Source: Hevea brasiliensis (Eukaryota; Streptophyta; Magnoliopsida; Malpighiales; Euphorbiaceae). Taken from it: DNA of 64,000 nucleotides. The notes below the pieces were generated by a model. That model was not told the origin of the DNA and did not search any database. It saw only the letters and a program-made list of their open reading frames with translations. A program made the position numbers and the translations under genes. The stretch is from the NCBI RefSeq assembly GCF_030052815.1, contig NC_079501.1, positions 42,403,593 through 42,467,592 on the forward strand, in the 5' to 3' direction. Below, piece after piece: positions 34,659 through 46,818 of this stretch. Each line of letters opens with the position of its first letter. The first letter of the stretch is position 1.

Positions 34659-35556
34659 GTCATTTCTGCAGGTGCTGTTGCAGGGGATCCGGATTGGGGC
34701 CAACTTTTGGTCCTCTTGCTTTGGTCTTTTGGGCATGGTTTCTTCAGAAAAAATGTGCCATTATAAGCCTAGTTTCATGTCCAATTGTCCAAACACCAAT
34801 TGGACCAACACAGCCAAAGTTATGGCTGTCTAATTGGACTGGAATCTCAGTCACCATTCTTTCTTGTCCCTAGGCAGCATAGTCATTCACTTTGCCATGC
34901 TAATTTTCAGTCCAAATTATGGTTAAATTTCCTCAAATGGTCACTAATTGACCATTATAATGTCCTTTAACAATTTCATAAGCCAAGTCCACATTTTCAC
35001 CCTCAAAACCCTAGTTTCCATTTCAATTTACCCATACACCTTAGTTAAGCACACTAATTCATTATCTATGTAGATATATAGCTTAAACATAATCTCCAAT
35101 TCATTCTAAGTCCATTAAAACCATCAAAAACACTCCATCATTGTTCCTTCCTTAGGGCTGCCGAAATTTCAAGGCATGCATAAACATAAATTTCATTCAT
35201 TTAAGTTAGAAATTCTTACTCACTTTAAGGCTTTAACATGGAATAAAGGAGATTTAAGTATATATGTGCACTAACCTTGTTGTATGCCAATCCAAGCTTG
35301 AAAAAAACTTCTTTATTTTCACTTCTTTTTGCTGCCCAAGTATTGCACAAATTGTGATGACCAATTTTTGTGAAAGGAAGATGGGGTTTTATGGTGGGAT
35401 GAAGGGAGAAATCAAGCTTACAAGGAGGCTTTCATGGAGGTTGAGAGAGGTGAGGGAGAGGGATACGAAATTTGGAGAAGAAAAGCAGAAAATTTGTTTA
35501 ATTTTTAACTCATTTCTTTCCTTTTTAAGTGGTTTAAGAGTGCTTGTTAAAATGTG

Positions 35557-35595
35557 ATTGGTGGAGGCCTTTTTGATGACATCATTATGATGTCA
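35557..35595 (-). promoter_or_regulatory. U3 module in E3 3' LTR
   Basis: TGACATCATTATGATGTCA (35577-35595), a near-perfect inverted repeat, plus CCAAT on the minus strand (ATTGG at 35557-35561). Confidence 0.55.
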
Positions 35596-36137
35596 TAATT
35601 CAAGTTTTCATTCAATTTCTTTTCTTTTCTTTTCTACTAACTTTAAATTAGTTTTTCATCAACATTAATTCATATTTTATGTCATAATAATTATTTACTC
35701 AACTGGACAAGTCGGCCAAAAATCACCTCTGAAGGCGAAATGACCAAAATGCCCTCCGTTTGGCTTAACGGGTCAAAATTGTCTGTACCGATTGAAAAAT
35801 TTTTCTAGATATTTTCTTGGCATTCTAATGCCATGGGAACCTCAATAACCCTTCTCTGGAGTCCAAAAATTATTTTATAATTTTTCCCCCGGGTCTAGGG
35901 CTCCTAGTTGCGAGAACCGCAACTTCCCTCTGGGTTACCCATCGCTAGGGCACCTGCTCGTTTAACTCGGTTGTATTTTATTTCTAAAATTTTTACTAAA
36001 TTCTTCTTATTAATATTTAAGTTATTTATGGTTCCTGACTTTAGTTTAAATATTTTTCCGGACGTTCTAGCTATCCGGACCAACACCGGTCACCGGAACA
36101 GTAGAATGTACGGAGTAGTTACCGGGAGGGTGTTACA

Positions 36138-36150
36138 ACTCTTCCCCTCT
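36138..36150 (-). other. Polypurine tract of E3
   Basis: AGAGGGGAAGAGT on the minus strand, directly before the 3' LTR; almost identical to that of E4. Confidence 0.9.
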
Positions 36151-36909
36151 AATTTAAATTTCGTCCTCGAAATTTACTTGATGCAAACAGTTGAGGGAAC
36201 TGTTGCCTCATCGTCTCTTCATTTTCCCAAGTTGCCTCTTCGGTGTTGTGGTGCCTCCAAAGCACTTTCACCAGTGGAATCCGCTTATTTCTCAACTCTT
36301 TTACTTCCCGAGCCAGGATCCGTAGAGGTTCTTCTTCATATGTCAAATCTGGTTGTTTTTCAATTTCTTCCCTGGAGATGACATGTGAAGGATCTTAGCG
36401 GTATCTTCTTAGCATAGACACGTGGAACACATTGTGGATCTTATCCAGCTCTGGTGGTAAAGCTAGCCTATAGGCCACTGGTCCCACACGTTCAATGACT
36501 TCATATGGGCCAATGAACCTAGGGCTTAACTTACCTTTCCTTCCAAACCTCAATACCTTCTTCCACGGTGACACCTTGAGGAACACTTTGCCATGTATGT
36601 GTATTCTATTTCTTTTCTCTTCAAGTCGGCATAGGATTTCTGTCTATCTGAGGCAACCTTTAAGTTGGCTTTGATTGATTTTACCTTCTCCTCAGCCTGT
36701 TTCACCAGGTCTGGCCCTACCAGTTTGTCTTCGCCCAATTCAGTCCAGCACACTGGAGTTCTACATTTTCTCCCATACAGTGCTTCATATGGGGCCATTT
36801 GGATGCTAGCTTGTTAACTATTGTTGTATGCAAATTCTGCCAGTGGGAGGTATCTATCCCAACTTCCCTCAAACTCAATGACACAACTCCTCAGCATATC
36901 CTCAAGGAC
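36151..36909 (-). pseudogene. E3 integrase C-terminal part and chromodomain-like tail
   Basis: Read leftward: [42 protein letters not shown], then [19 protein letters not shown] (GPY/F module), HVSMLRRYR, and the tail VLWRHHNTEEATWENE, the chromodomain-like end. A frameshift separates the [13 protein letters not shown] part from FLKVSPWKK. The start of this exon follows the intron acceptor ATGTCAG. The tail would bind modified histone tails in chromoviruses generally; that is family knowledge, not tested here. Confidence 0.92.
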
Positions 36910-36984
36910 CTGACATATTTTTCATGTTATTATTATCATTTTAATTCAATATTTGTATCAATTCCATTGGTTTCAATTGTTTAC
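36910..36984 (-). other. 75 nt GT-AG intron inside integrase (E3)
   Basis: On the minus strand the donor is CAG/GTAAACAATTG and the acceptor is TATGTCAG/GT. Splicing joins ERVIQ to VLEDML exactly as in E4. The intron is AT-rich, with TGA as its fourth codon. The sequence differs from the E4 intron but the sites are conserved. Confidence 0.87.
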
Positions 36985-37760
36985 CTGGATTACTCTCTCT
37001 GATTGCCCATCCGTCTGAGGATGGAAAGCTGTGCTGAAGTGGAGTTGTGTACCCAAGGACTCATGCAACTTCTTCCAAAATCTCGATGTGAACCTTGGGT
37101 CTCGATCAGATATGATGGAAAGTGGAATTCCATGCAGTCTAACTATCTCACTGATATACAATTCTGCTAACTTCTCCAGTGAGTAGTCAGTCCTAACTGG
37201 CAGAAAGTGTGCTGACTTTGTCAATCTATCAACTATCACCCATGCTGCATCATGTTTCTTCTAGGTGAGAGGTAGACCACTTACAAAATCCATGGTGACC
37301 CGATCCCATTTCCATTTAGGTATGTGTATAGGCTGTAGCAAACCTGATGGAACTTGATGTTCTGCCTTGACTTGCTGACATGTCAAGCATTTAGTCACAT
37401 AGTCAGCTATGTCCTTCTTCATACCAGGCCACCAATACTGAAGCTTCAGATCATGATACATCTTTGTACTTCCTAGGTGCATAACATATACACTGGTGTG
37501 TGCCTCTTTTAGAATACTGGCCTTTAATTCCCCATCATCTGGTACACACAGTCTTCCTTTGTAATACAGACACCCATCTGCCTTCACCTCATAGTCAGTT
37601 GCTTTTCCCTCTGAGATTTTGCTCATAATAGCCATTAACTTCTCATCTACCTTCTGCCCATCTAAAATCTGCTGTAACAGGTTTGGCCTCACTTGCAACT
37701 CGGCCAAAATAGCTCCATCTCGAACCAAAGATAGACGGGCATTCAATGATCTCAAAGTTG
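36985..37760 (-). pseudogene. E3 integrase zinc domain and catalytic core
   Basis: The minus strand shows [16 protein letters not shown] and CLTCQQ (HHCC zinc finger), TMDFVSGLP with the first Asp, [29 protein letters not shown] with the second Asp, and DGQSERVIQ with the catalytic Glu. The only defect in the core is TAG at 37262-37264 where E4 has CAG. Integrase would insert the cDNA and make the 5 bp duplications seen around these elements. Confidence 0.93.
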
Positions 37761-38150
37761 TCATGGATTTTCTGCTCAAAGCATCAGCAACTACATTTTC
37801 CTTCCCAGGATGGTAGTCAATTACACAATCATAGTCTTTCAGGAACTCAATCCATCGCCTCTGTCTAAGGTTGAGCTCCTTTTGGGTTGGCAAGTATTTT
37901 AGGCTTTTGTGGTTCGTGTAAATGTAGCACTTCTCACCATACAAGTAATGCCTCCATATCGAAGATAATTGCTGCAAGCTCTAGATCATGGGTAGGGTAA
38001 TTTTGTTCATGTGGCCTTAGCTGCCTGGATGCATAGGCGACCACCCTCCCCTCTTGCATCAATACACACCCTAACCCATTATGTGAGGCATCACTGTAGA
38101 CCACAAAGTCCTTTCCTGACACTGGCTGTGTTAACACTGGTGCCTCTGTC
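37761..38150 (-). pseudogene. E3 RNase H
   Basis: [50 protein letters not shown] and [11 protein letters not shown] are all present. An 8-base deletion near 37966 (present in E4 as CACTAAAG) shifts frame between AAIIF and IWRHYLYG. Confidence 0.92.
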
Positions 38151-39000
38151 AACATAGCCTTCAACTTCTCAAAACTGGTCTGACACTTGTCATTCCAGTC
38201 AAATCTGACATTCTTGTGTAACAACTTGGTCATTGGAGCAGCTATTAAGGAAAATCCCTTCACAAATCTCCTGTAATACCCAGCTAGCCCCAAGAAGCTT
38301 CGACCTCGCTTGTGTTTTAGGAGGCTTCCATTCCATCACTGCTTCTATTTTCTTGGGATCCACCCTAATCCCATCAGCTGACACTATGTGTCCAAGGAAT
38401 GCAATCTCATTTAACCAGAAGTCACACTTGGACAACTTAGCATACAGTTCCTTTTCTCTCAGGGTTTGCAGAACAATCCTCAAATGCTCATCATGTTCTT
38501 CCCTGGTCTTGGAATACACTAGAATATCATCAATAAAGACCACTACGAACCGATCTAGGTATGGGTGGAAGATACGGTTCATAAGGTCCATGAATGCCGC
38601 TGGTGCATTTGTTAAGCCAAAGGGCATCACTAGAAACTCATAATGCCCATATCGTGTCCTGAATGCAGTCTTGGGCACATCTACATCCTTCACCCTCAAC
38701 TGATGATACCCTGATCTGAGATCAATCTTATAAAATACTCCTGCTCCCTTCAACTGATCAAACAGATCATCAATTCTAGGCAACGGATATTTATTCTTCA
38801 CAGTCACTTTATTCAACTGCCGGTAATCGATGCATAGCCTCAAAGTCCCATCCTTCTTTTTCACAAATAGCAATGGAGCTCCCCATGGTGACACACTGGG
38901 GCATATGAACCCCTTATCCAGCAACTCTTGCAACTGAGTTTTCAACTCCCTCAATTCAGTGGGTGCCATCCTATAAGGAGCAATGGAAATGGGTCTTTGT
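38151..39000 (-). pseudogene. E3 reverse transcriptase
   Basis: A long open frame holds [63 protein letters not shown], the catalytic FIDDILVYS (about 38506-38532) and [13 protein letters not shown]. All finger and palm motifs are intact. An indel near 38310 shifts frame before the [14 protein letters not shown] connection. This is the best-preserved RT in the window. Confidence 0.95.
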
Positions 39001-39269
39001 GCCGGCGTTGTCTCAATAGCAAATTCAACTTCCCTTTACGGTGGCAAACCAGGCAACTCTTCGAAATACCTGAAGTCTCTTCGTGGGTATGTCACCCGTG
39101 TTTGGCTTAGCTCGCCTAGTATCCACCACATGTGCTAGGTAGGCTTCACACCTTTTCTCATCATTCTTCTTGCAATCGTGGTGAGATGACATTGGACAAG
39201 AAATCATCCTTTCACCCACAACGGTGATCTCATTACCCTCGGGAGTTTTGGAGAAATTCTCTTCAATTT

Positions 39270-39545
39270 GCAATCAACTATTGCTGATGATGTGACAACC
39301 ACCCATTCCCAAAATCACGTCAAACTCGTGGAAGGGCAACTCAATCAGTGCGCCAAGAATTCATACCCCTGAATCCTTAACGGGCAACCCTTGTATACTT
39401 TGTTCACCACTACACTGTGGCCCAATGGATTAGTGACCAAAATGTCTTGGTCACTCTCCCCTACTAGTATCCCCCTTTCTACGGATAGGTTGATGCAAAT
39501 GTAGGAATGAGTGGATCCTGGATCCACCAATGCATGCACAAGTGT
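39270..39545 (-). pseudogene. E3 aspartic protease fragment
   Basis: ALVDPGSTHSYICINLSVER carries the active-site Asp in the DPG variant shared with E4. ILVTNPLGHSVVVNKVYKG follows, then a FDVILGMG-like block near 39300 with a disrupted continuation. Confidence 0.88.
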
Positions 39546-39549
39546 AGTG

Positions 39550-40822
39550 TAGAGGGAGAACGTACCCCTGATGACGTCCGGGGCATCTTGCTCCTCCTGA
39601 GCTCTCGTGGCATAATTTACGCAGGTGGTGCATTATCTGGTCTCTCTGCTGGCTCGATGCAGCCTCTGTGATGGTCCTCGCGTCAGTTACAGCATTTTCT
39701 ACCCCTCGTAGTGCGGGAGCAGTGCATGCGCTTGTGTTGGAGCATTGTAGTAGTTCTGCGTGGGCGGTTTCTCGGTGATGCTCTGTTGACCCACACCTTA
39801 GCGAGCACCGCCACTCTCCAACACTCTTCCTTGTGCCACTTGCATGGTGTGGACATGCGAGAAGATCTTTGGCTGGTCCCTGAACCCCATCCACTGGAGA
39901 GCTGCCACCGATGGTGTGGACTGGCCTCTCCTAGGGGTAGGCGTGGCACAGGCCCCTGAGGCCCGACCACGACCATGTGGCTGACCTGAACTCTGTGCAG
40001 GTGGACCTTTGAACCTCTTCCCAGATGTAGGAGCTGAACTAGACTGACCTGAGCCCCTCTTCTGCTGTCTATCCCTTCTGGTTTGCTCACTGATTCTCAC
40101 TTTTTCAACCCTTATTGAAGCTTCCACTAACTTGCTAAATTCTGTGATTCCCAAGGCAGTGAGCTGGATCTTTATGTTGTCATTTAGTCCCTCTTCAAAT
40201 CTCTTACACCTTTCAGCTTCATTAGGGACTATCTCCCTTTCGTAGAGCGACTTAATCGGACAAATTCCTTCTCATACTCGGCCCACGATAGTGTTTTACG
40301 CCTCAGGTTAATGAACTCTCTTCTTCTCTCTTCCAGATATACAGTACCCACATATTTCTTCTTGAATTCGGAGAGAAAGAAGTCCCAAGTTACAGCTTCT
40401 GGCTGCACTTCACTGGACACTGTGTCCCACCATTCATAGGCATCATCTTGCAATAAAGATATGGCAGCCTCTAGGTTTTGCTCTGGGGTGCAGTGGAGTT
40501 GTTTTAGAACTCTGCCCGTTCTATTCAACCAATTCTCGGCTGCAACAGAATCATCTTCTCTCTTGCCGAAAAAGTCCACGCTCCAAACTTTCTTAGCCTT
40601 TCAGTGTGATTTACTGTGTGGAGCTGGTGGTGGTGGTGGTGGTCTTGGCATTACCCGGCCATTTGTCTAAAGAAATCGGCCATTTCTTTGGAACATGGCT
40701 GTGGAGGCTGGCGAGCTCGCTTGAGCGGAGCGAGGTTCTCCCATGCCCCCAGTCTCAGCTGCTGCAGGTGGAGCATGACTCTCCACTTCCTCCTCGACTG
40801 CTCTTTGAGATGAAGGGTCCAT
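39550..40822 (-). pseudogene. E3 gag, frameshifted
   Basis: Starts at ATG 40822 (MDPSSQRAVEEEVESH), parallel to E4 gag. A one-base change near 40700 breaks the frame. A CCA repeat (40619-40642) encodes the proline run. The capsid-like core resumes with DFFGKREDDSVAAENWL and EWWDTVSSEVQPEAVTWDFF. The EYEKEFVRLS block precedes another frameshift near 40240. The C-terminal part is Arg/Gly/Ser-rich and keeps only a partial zinc knuckle (CSLRCGSTEH). Confidence 0.9.
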
Positions 40823-40921
40823 ATCCTATTTAACAAAGACAAACAGATCTGCATTAGTGTCACCTCGACTCTTACAAATGCAATGCATGATATGGACTCA
40901 ATCTAGGCCCAGAAACGCCTA

Positions 40922-40939
40922 AACCGTGCTCTGATACCA
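40922..40939 (-). other. Primer binding site of E3
   Basis: The minus strand reads TGGTATCAGAGCACGGTT, a perfect match to the common tRNA-Met-type site, five bases from the LTR end. Confidence 0.92.
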
Positions 40940-42537
40940 CTAAATGTGACACCCCTTACCCGTGTACAGTATACCCGAGTAAGCAATGTCACACGGTATA
41001 CCGACACACTTTAATATACTTTAATTAATTTTTATCATGCTTTTGAATATAACTTGTGAAATATAATATATTTGAGCCATTTATCGAAATTATAATTTAT
41101 TTGAGGTTCCGAAAATTTTGTAGAAAATCCGGCACAGTACCGGCTAAAAATGGAGAAAACAGTTCTTCGGAACCTGTGAAAAACACTTCCAATAACCATA
41201 TTCAATCATCTCAAACTACAATATCATCACAAACTCAATATTTTTCAATTTCAGTTCTCAATCATCATTTCTCAGGGTTCTCATATATAAACAACAATTA
41301 AATACTCAAATTACTTCCATACATAACCATAAATCTTTATTATTTACATAAACCTCAAAATACATTACATAAATCCAAATACATATGAGAAAATAAAAAT
41401 TTAGTTACAAAATGACAAAATGACACCTAGTGCCCTACCAATGCACTGCAGGTAGTGAGGTGACACGGTCACTGTGCAGAGCTGCAGGATGAACTCACCA
41501 AGTCTGCGGTCTACTGGGCTCACGATCTGTATCTCCAGAACCTACGCGTGGCAAAAGCAACGCGCTAAGCAATAATGCTTAGTGGTGCAACAATAAATAA
41601 AAGAAATAGCAAGAAAATAAATATGTAGTGAATGTATATGTTTAATTTGTTTTGAATTTGTATGTCATTAACTTCGTCCACTTTCATTCATTTGATTGCC
41701 CAAGTAACCTACACTAGATGACTGGACTGGATAAATGGGTAAACTGGCACTGGGTATCAAGTACCTCGGGCCGTCACACCATCGGTCACATATGCATCTC
41801 CCGGTGTGCAACAGCGACTAACAAGTCAGAATACATCGAGCACAAGGCCAAATCTCAATACAAAGTCGAATGGCCAAAAGCCATAAAATCACAGAATGGC
41901 ATATTGCCATGTGCAAGATCGCTAATCGAACCCTATTGGCATGCCAAACTATCCAAACCAATCTTGTTAGGTATACTAGGGCATTTGAAACTTTTAAATT
42001 CTTCAATTTGTGAATTTCAAGTTTTGGTGTTACTATTCACCTCATTGGTCACAAAAATGTTGACTTTTAGATAGAAAATATGTACATTGACTTTGGCACT
42101 CCCAACATACCACATTTGGCATTCAAAACTTGTTGGCATTAAGCATTTATACCATTTCAAAGTTTAAACCAAGGGAAGCAGAATTTTCAGTTTTTGGAAC
42201 TCAATTTTACTGTTCCATTGGACACTGTTTCAGTGGGAATTTGAAGAAATGGAAAACATGAAAGTTGTTCCTTATTTTGTCTAGTTTAATTTCGTTTTTT
42301 GAATCACTCCATTTGGAGTTTTGAAGCTCCAGATATGGTCCAAAAACCACAGCTGGCCGGATTTCCATTCTGCAGAAATTACCAAATCTACAGTAACATG
42401 AACAGTGACTGTGACTGCCATTTGGGTGAGGTTCTGGTCATAATTTGGGGTAGGTTTCTTCATGAAAGTTGTTTTTCTATGTCTTAACGTTTTTCTGTAA
42501 AAATTTCAGGTCAATTGACCATATCTACAGTGAGTTA

Positions 42538-42570
42538 TGGCCAAATGAACAGTTACTGTTCATTTGGTCA
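42538..42570 (-). repeat. Conserved LTR palindrome (E3 5' LTR), longest form
   Basis: TGGCCAAATGAACAGT and ACTGTTCATTTGGTCA form 16-base arms with one mismatch around a single T. Confidence 0.9.
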
Positions 42571-43463
42571 TTTCTGCAGGTGCTGTTGCAGGGGATCCGG
42601 ATTGGGGCCAACTTTTGGTCCTCTTGCTTTGGTCTTTTGGGCATGGTTTCTTCAGCAAAAATGTGCCATTATAAGCCTAGTTTCATGTCCAATTGGCCAA
42701 ACACCAATTGGACCAACACAGCCAAAGTTATGGCTGTCTAATTGGACTGGAATCTCAGTCACCATTGCTTTCTTGTCCTAGGCAGCATAGTCATTCACTT
42801 TGCCATGCTAATTTTCAGTCCAAATTATGGTTAAATTTCCTCAAATGGTCACTAATTGACCATTATAATGTCCTTTAACAATTTCATAAGCCAAGTCCAC
42901 ATTTTCACCCTCAAAACCCTAGTTTCCATTTCAATTTACCCATACACCTTAGTTAAGCACACTAATTCATTATCTATGTAGATATATAGCTTAAACATAA
43001 TCTCCAATTCATTCTAAGTCCATTAAAACCATCAAAAACACTCCATCATTGTTCCTTCCTTAGGGCTGCCGAAATTCAAGGCATGCATAAACATAAATTT
43101 CATTCATTTAAGTTAGAAATTCTTACTCACTTTAAGGCTTTAACATGGAATAAAGGAGATTTAAGTATATATGTGCACTAACCTTGTTGTATGCCAATCC
43201 AAGCTTGAAAAAAACTTCTTTATTTTCACTTCTTTTTGCTGCCCAAGTATTGCACAAATTGTGATGACCAATTTTTGTGAAAGGAAGATGGGGTTTTATG
43301 GTGGGATGAAGGGAGAAATCAAGCTTACAAGGAGGCTTTCATGGAGGTTGAGAGAGGTGAGGGAGAGGGCTGCGAAATTTGGAGAAGAAGAGCAGAAAAT
43401 TTGTTTAATTTTTAACTCATTTCTTTCCTTTTTAAGTGGTTTAAGAGTGCTTGTTAAAGTGTG

Positions 43464-43502
43464 ATTGGTGGAGACCTTTTTGATGACATCATTATGATGT
43501 CA
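43464..43502 (-). promoter_or_regulatory. U3 promoter module of E3 5' LTR
   Basis: TGACATCATTATGATGTCA (43484-43502) with CCAAT on the minus strand (ATTGG 43464-43468). Further downstream on the minus strand the DNA turns A-rich (TTAAAAAG), in place of the TATAAA of E4. Confidence 0.55.
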
Positions 43503-44044
43503 TAATTCAAGTTTTCATTCAATTTCTTTTCTTTTCTTTTCTACTAACTTTAAATTAGTTTTTCATCAACATTAATTCATATTTTATGTCATAATAATTA
43601 TTTACTCAATTGGACAAGTCGGCCAAAAATCACCTCTGAAGGAGAAATGACCAAAATGCCCTCCGTTTGGCTTAACGGGTCAAAATTATGCATGGATTGA
43701 AAAATTTTTCTAGGTATTTTCTTAGCATTCTAATGCCATGGGAACCTCAATAACCCTTCTCTGGAGTCCCAAAAATTATTTTATAATTTTTCCCCCGGGT
43801 CTAGGGCTCCTAGTTGCGAGAACTGCAACTTCCCTCTGGGTTACCCATCGCTAGGGCACCGGCTCGTTTAACTCGGTTGTATTTTATTTCTAAAATTTTT
43901 ACTAAATTCTTCTTATTAATATTTAAGTTATTTATGGTTCCTGACTTTAGTTTAAATATTTTTCCGGACGTTCTAGCTGTCCGGACCGACACCGATCACC
44001 GGAACAGTAGAATGTACGGAAGTAGTTACCGGGAGGGTGTTACA

Positions 44045-45236
44045 TGAGATGCTTTCTAGCCAAAATTCACACTTTGAAATTTTGGCATATAGCTAGTGCT
44101 CCCTCAAAGTCTGCAACACCATTCTCAAGTGCCACACGTGATCCTCCTCGGTTTGAGAGTATACCAAAATGTCATCTATGAATACGATGACAAAACGGTC
44201 AAAAAATGGCTTGAACACTCGGTTCATCAAGTCCATGAAGGCTGCCGGTGCATTAGTGAGTCCAAAAGACATCACCAAGAACTCATAATGACCATATCTT
44301 GTCCTGAATGTTGTTTTGGGTATGTCCTCATTCCTGATTCTCAATTGATAATAGCCTGATCGCAGGTCTATCTTGGAAAAGAATCTAGCCCCTTGGAGCT
44401 GATCAAATAGATCATCGATCCGAGGAAGTGGATACTTGTTCTTCACAGTCACCTTGTTCAGCTGTCTATAGTCAATACACAACCTCAATGACCCATCTTT
44501 CTTTCTTACAAATAGAACAGGAGCACCCCAAGGTGAAGTGCTTGGACGTATGAAACCCTTGTCTAGAAGCTCCTGTAGTTGCTCCTTTAACTCTTTCAAT
44601 TCTGCTGGTGGCATCCTGTAAGGCGGCATTGATATGGGGTTTTTACCTGGCACAACATCAATGCAAAACTCTATTTTCCTTCCTGGTGGCAACCCTAAAA
44701 GCTCCTCAGGGAAGACATCCATGAATTCTTTAACAATAGGAACATTTTCCATGTTGACACCTTCTACAGATGTATCTCTTACCAATGCCAAATACCCTTG
44801 ACATCCACGCCTCAACATTTTTCTAACACTAATTGCTGATACCAAATTATATGGAGCCACGCTCCTGTCACCATCAAAGCTAAACTCTTCCGCACCAAGT
44901 ATGTGGAAATACACCTTTTTGTTCCTGTAGTCTAAAGTGGCATAATGAGTTGCTAACCAATCCATTCCCAAGATTACATCGAAATCCATTACTAGTAGAG
45001 GAACCAAGTCTGCTGGGAGGATCTTTCCGTCCACTACTACTGGGCTACCCGGAAAAACCATATCTACATCTATGTTGTCACTAAGCGGGGTAGCTACAGA
45101 CAAAGGGTATTCTAAAGTGGTATGGTTTCTACCCAATCTCATGGCAAACACAGGGGAGACAAATGAGTGCGTAGCACCCGGATCTATTAAAACACGAGCC
45201 TCATAGGAACAAATCAGAAGAATACCTGCCACAACT
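44045..45236 (-). pseudogene. E2 protease and reverse transcriptase (left half lost to E3 insertion)
   Basis: One open frame of 379 codons contains [14 protein letters not shown] (active-site Asp), [80 protein letters not shown] and [15 protein letters not shown]. It ends at TAG (44090-44092) where the related copy has CAG (REHQLYAK). The reading continues to LESIS and is then cut by E3; it resumes at 30527. Protease and RT motifs are intact, so this is the least decayed segment of family B. Confidence 0.95.
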
Positions 45237-46600
45237 ACATTGGAAGCCTAAGCATCCTGGTGGGTCAGGGTGAAAACCCGAGCTTGACCCCTACCCTGAG
45301 TGGCAGAACCCTGATACTGACTTCTACCTCCTGATCTGCCTCTAAATCCACATCCTCCTTATCCTCGGCCCTGTTGGCCATTGAACTGACTGTCTGCCAT
45401 GTTGGAAGCACCAGGATACAACTGACAAGGAACATTTCCAACAGAACCCTGTGACCATCTGTGACTCACTAAACACGGGGCATTCCCTAGCAAAGTGACC
45501 TGGTTGGCCACACCTAAAGCAGACTCCTGAACCCATCATACAAGGTCCTGAATGTCCTCTTCCACACTGTGCACAAGGTGCCAAGAAAGATCCTGACCCT
45601 GACCCAGAACTGTTGTACCCTGAACTGTGACCACTGCTGGATTCGTACCCTGGTCTGAACCCTCGGGATTTGTGTCTAAAACCACTCTTCTTATTCCTAC
45701 TTGTTCCTCTGTAATTACTCTGGCCACCACTATCCGGAGCACCCATATGGGGAACACCTGAAGAACCCTCTGCTCTGTTTTTCTTTGCCCTTCCGCTGTC
45801 ATCCACAGCATAGCTAATCTCAATCTGTCTGGCTCAATCAACTACCACATCAAAAGACTGATCAGATATCATGGCCAGGTTTGCATACCTCCTGTCCAGC
45901 CCCTTTAGGAATCTCTTCACCTTCATTTTTTCTGTAGCTACTGCTGTAGGGGCATACCTGCTCAATTCCAGAAATTCTGTAGCATATTCATCTACAGATC
46001 GGCCATTCTGTCTTAAGGCCTCAAAGGCCCACTGCTTTTGATCTCTAAAACTTTCTGGTACAAACCGGTTGATGAACAGTTCCACAAACTGAGTCCACGA
46101 CAAACCCTCCATCCGAGGTAATATGTAGTCATTCATCCATTGTCTTGGCATAGGCCCTATAACATGCTGCATACACTCTATAAGTCTTCTATCAGTCAAC
46201 TGCAACTCTGTTCTTGCCTGTCTGCAGGAATCCAAAAACCGATATGCATCGTCTGACACATCATAAGTACCAGGCACCAACTTCTTGAAATTGATTATCT
46301 GTTTGTAAGGTTCCCTTCTTGGTGCGGTGGACTGCTGCTACTATGGAGGGTGGACCATATACTGTGCCATCATGTCGATGGTTCTCTGCAACCCAGCTAG
46401 AGTAGCTACCATTGGGTCCATGGGACCTTGTGCCATAAAAAACTGATCCTGAACTGGTGGCAGCTACTCTTCTACTTGAGCAGCTCTTGGCCTCCTACCC
46501 CGCCTCCTCGGGGCAAGCGCCTCATCCTGTGCTGACACCTCGTCAGGCACATGCAGTTCTAGTGCGATGGCGGCTCTCACCTTCTACGCATTTTCCTGAA
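45237..46600 (-). pseudogene. E2 gag
   Basis: The N-terminal part near 46540 reads VPDEVSAQDEALAPRRRGRR. The capsid-like core runs from VPGTYDVSDDAYRFLDSCRQ through WTQFVELFINRFVPESF to EYATEFLELSRYAP. A Ser/Gly-rich linker and a CFRCGQPGHFAREC zinc knuckle (about 45481-45522) follow. Stops: two adjacent TAG in a CAG run (about 46335-46340), TAG at about 46467, TGA near 45836 and TAG near 45250. Gag would form the RNA-packaging particle. Confidence 0.92.
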
Positions 46601-46796
46601 ATTCAGCAGCATTAGCCCACAATATTCAAAACAACAGGTTACACAGCTCTATAGACTCATATTTATACATAATTATATGAAGCAAAAACTAGAAGAAAAG
46701 ATGACAATGCAAGACAAATATGGACCTTATTTTCTGCATGTGACTCCTAGTAGACTCTTCCTAACACTTTAGACAAACAATCCCTAAGAATCTGGA

Positions 46797-46814
46797 GCCT
46801 AAGCTCTGATACCA
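46797..46814 (-). other. Primer binding site of E2
   Basis: The minus strand reads TGGTATCAGAGCTTAGGC, four bases after the LTR end. Confidence 0.92.
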
Positions 46815-46818
46815 CATT

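Larger units (their letters stand above)
30528..36137 (-). mobile_element. 3' LTR of E3, interrupted by a solo LTR
   Basis: Made of 30528-31328 and 33844-36137, together about 3.1 kb and collinear with 40945-44044. Compared with the 5' LTR it lacks 16 bases of the palindrome near 34647. Confidence 0.93.
30528..44044 (-). mobile_element. Ty3/gypsy chromovirus-like element E3 (family A), nested in E2 RT
   Basis: On + coordinates it runs from TGTGACACCCC to GGGTGTTACA, with perfect duplications TGAGA at 30523-30527 and 44045-44049. All parts are present: 5' LTR (right), PBS, gag, PR, RT, RNase H, intron-bearing integrase with chromodomain-like tail, PPT and 3' LTR (left, interrupted by a solo LTR). 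The two LTRs differ by few changes by eye, suggesting this copy is younger than E4. Frameshifts in gag, RT and RNase H and one TAG in integrase disable it. Confidence 0.95.
40945..44044 (-). mobile_element. 5' LTR of E3
   Basis: 3100 bp, minus-strand start TGTAACACCCTCCC and end GGGGTGTCACA. Uninterrupted, with the U3 module at 43464-43502, palindrome at 42538-42570 and hairpin at 41565-41582. Confidence 0.95.

Noticed and set aside
35264..35557. A 97-codon frame also present at 43171-43464
   Set aside because: LTR sequence of E3; identical because the LTRs are near identical. Low-complexity composition and no match to element proteins.
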